A model generated the notes under the pieces. It worked only from the letters and a program-made list of their open reading frames with translations. It searched no databases and had not been told where the DNA came from. This document shows positions 21,225-21,398 of a stretch of DNA of 21,398 nucleotides, piece by piece. Position 1 is the first letter of the stretch. Each line of letters opens with the position of its first letter. Source of the DNA: Fen-999 sp041480065 (GTDB lineage: Bacteria; Pseudomonadota; Gammaproteobacteria; Burkholderiales; Rhodocyclaceae); NCBI GenBank assembly GCA_041480065.1, contig JBGOZF010000077.1, forward strand, positions 1 through 21,398, read 5' to 3'. The position numbers and the translations under genes were made by a program.

Positions 21225-21398
21225 GCGTTGCAGTCCTTGAGCACGACCGCAATGCTTCGGAAGATGATGTAGAGATCGAAGCGCAGCGACCAGTTGCGCA
21301 GGTAGTCGAGATCGTGGTCGATGCGCGCCTTCATCTTGTCGAGCGTTTCGGTCTCGCCGCGCAGGCCATTCACCTGCGCCCAGCCGGTGATTCCCGGC
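21218..21398 (-). CDS. Bacterial sugar transferase, C-terminal part (exopolysaccharide initiation), truncated by window edge
   Basis: The last 59 residues are visible, beginning AGITGWAQVNGLRGETETLD and ending in RSIAVVLKDCNAY. This is the conserved C-terminus of undecaprenyl-phosphate sugar phosphotransferases (WcaJ/GumD/EpsB type): PGITGWAQVNG, RIDHDLDYLRNWSLRFDLYIIF. These inner-membrane enzymes load the first sugar on the lipid carrier in exopolysaccharide synthesis. The gene continues beyond the right edge. Its presence fits the PEP-CTERM proteins, whose exosortase is normally encoded with such a polysaccharide cluster. Tail-to-tail with the ATPase gene, 7-base overlap. Confidence 0.92.
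   Translation of the reverse strand, partial: PGITGWAQVNGLRGETETLDKMKARIDHDLDYLRNWSLRFDLYIIFRSIAVVLKDCNAY

Overview
This is a GC-rich bacterial chromosome segment, most likely from an environmental betaproteobacterium (Rhodocyclales/Nitrosomonadales-like). The basis is four proteins with PEP-CTERM exosortase sorting tails (VPEPE, hydrophobic stretch, RRR), the last part of an exopolysaccharide-type initiating sugar transferase at the right edge, and proteobacterial TonB/ExbB/ExbD, SCO1 and copper-ATPase genes. No exosortase, rRNA, tRNA, CRISPR array or insertion sequence is visible. Genus-level placement is inference.

Layout. (1) 1-2677, minus strand: a small membrane zinc-ribbon-like protein, a gene-poor stretch rich in hairpins, a 25-codon remnant that looks like the C-terminus of a TonB-dependent receptor, then a compact tonB-exbB-exbD operon. 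(2) 2678-5228: two convergent PEP-CTERM genes (an SGNH-hydrolase-like protein and a beta-rich protein) separated by a strong terminator hairpin, then a 62-residue membrane protein. The two PEP-CTERM upstream regions share two different palindromes at nearly the same spacing. (3) 5329-8971, plus: five overlapping genes: SCO1-like lipoprotein, small exported protein, FtsX/MacB-type permease, ABC ATPase, and a polytopic membrane protein with CC and HPHHHCPFC motifs. (4) 8976-10828, minus: a second tonB paralogue behind a MORN/YwqK-like secreted repeat protein. (5) 11042-13413, plus: SCP2-type thiolase, a 103-residue orphan, and a short-chain dehydrogenase. (6) 13414-15688: a regulatory region with a 17-bp perfect inverted repeat carrying two more copies of the palindrome family, then two PEP-CTERM genes, one a DUF2202 ferritin-like protein. 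(7) 15859-19947, plus: a tightly packed probable copper operon (TlpA-like lipoprotein, stand-alone ATPase metal-binding domain, Met-rich membrane protein, HMA-like membrane protein, P1B-type ATPase). (8) 20010-21224: an AAA+/DUF4143 ATPase whose promoter lies inside a large palindrome, overlapping tail to tail with the sugar transferase.

How the parts may work together. Three themes recur: envelope energisation (two TonB proteins, one Exb pair), thiol/metal chemistry at the membrane (SCO1, TlpA, metal-binding domains, Cu-type ATPase, His/Cys-rich membrane protein), and surface proteins tied to exopolysaccharide (PEP-CTERM plus sugar transferase). The most interesting candidates for undescribed biology are the SCO1/ABC/His-Cys membrane operon, the five-gene ATPase operon, and the two-palindrome cis-regulatory code in front of the PEP-CTERM genes.
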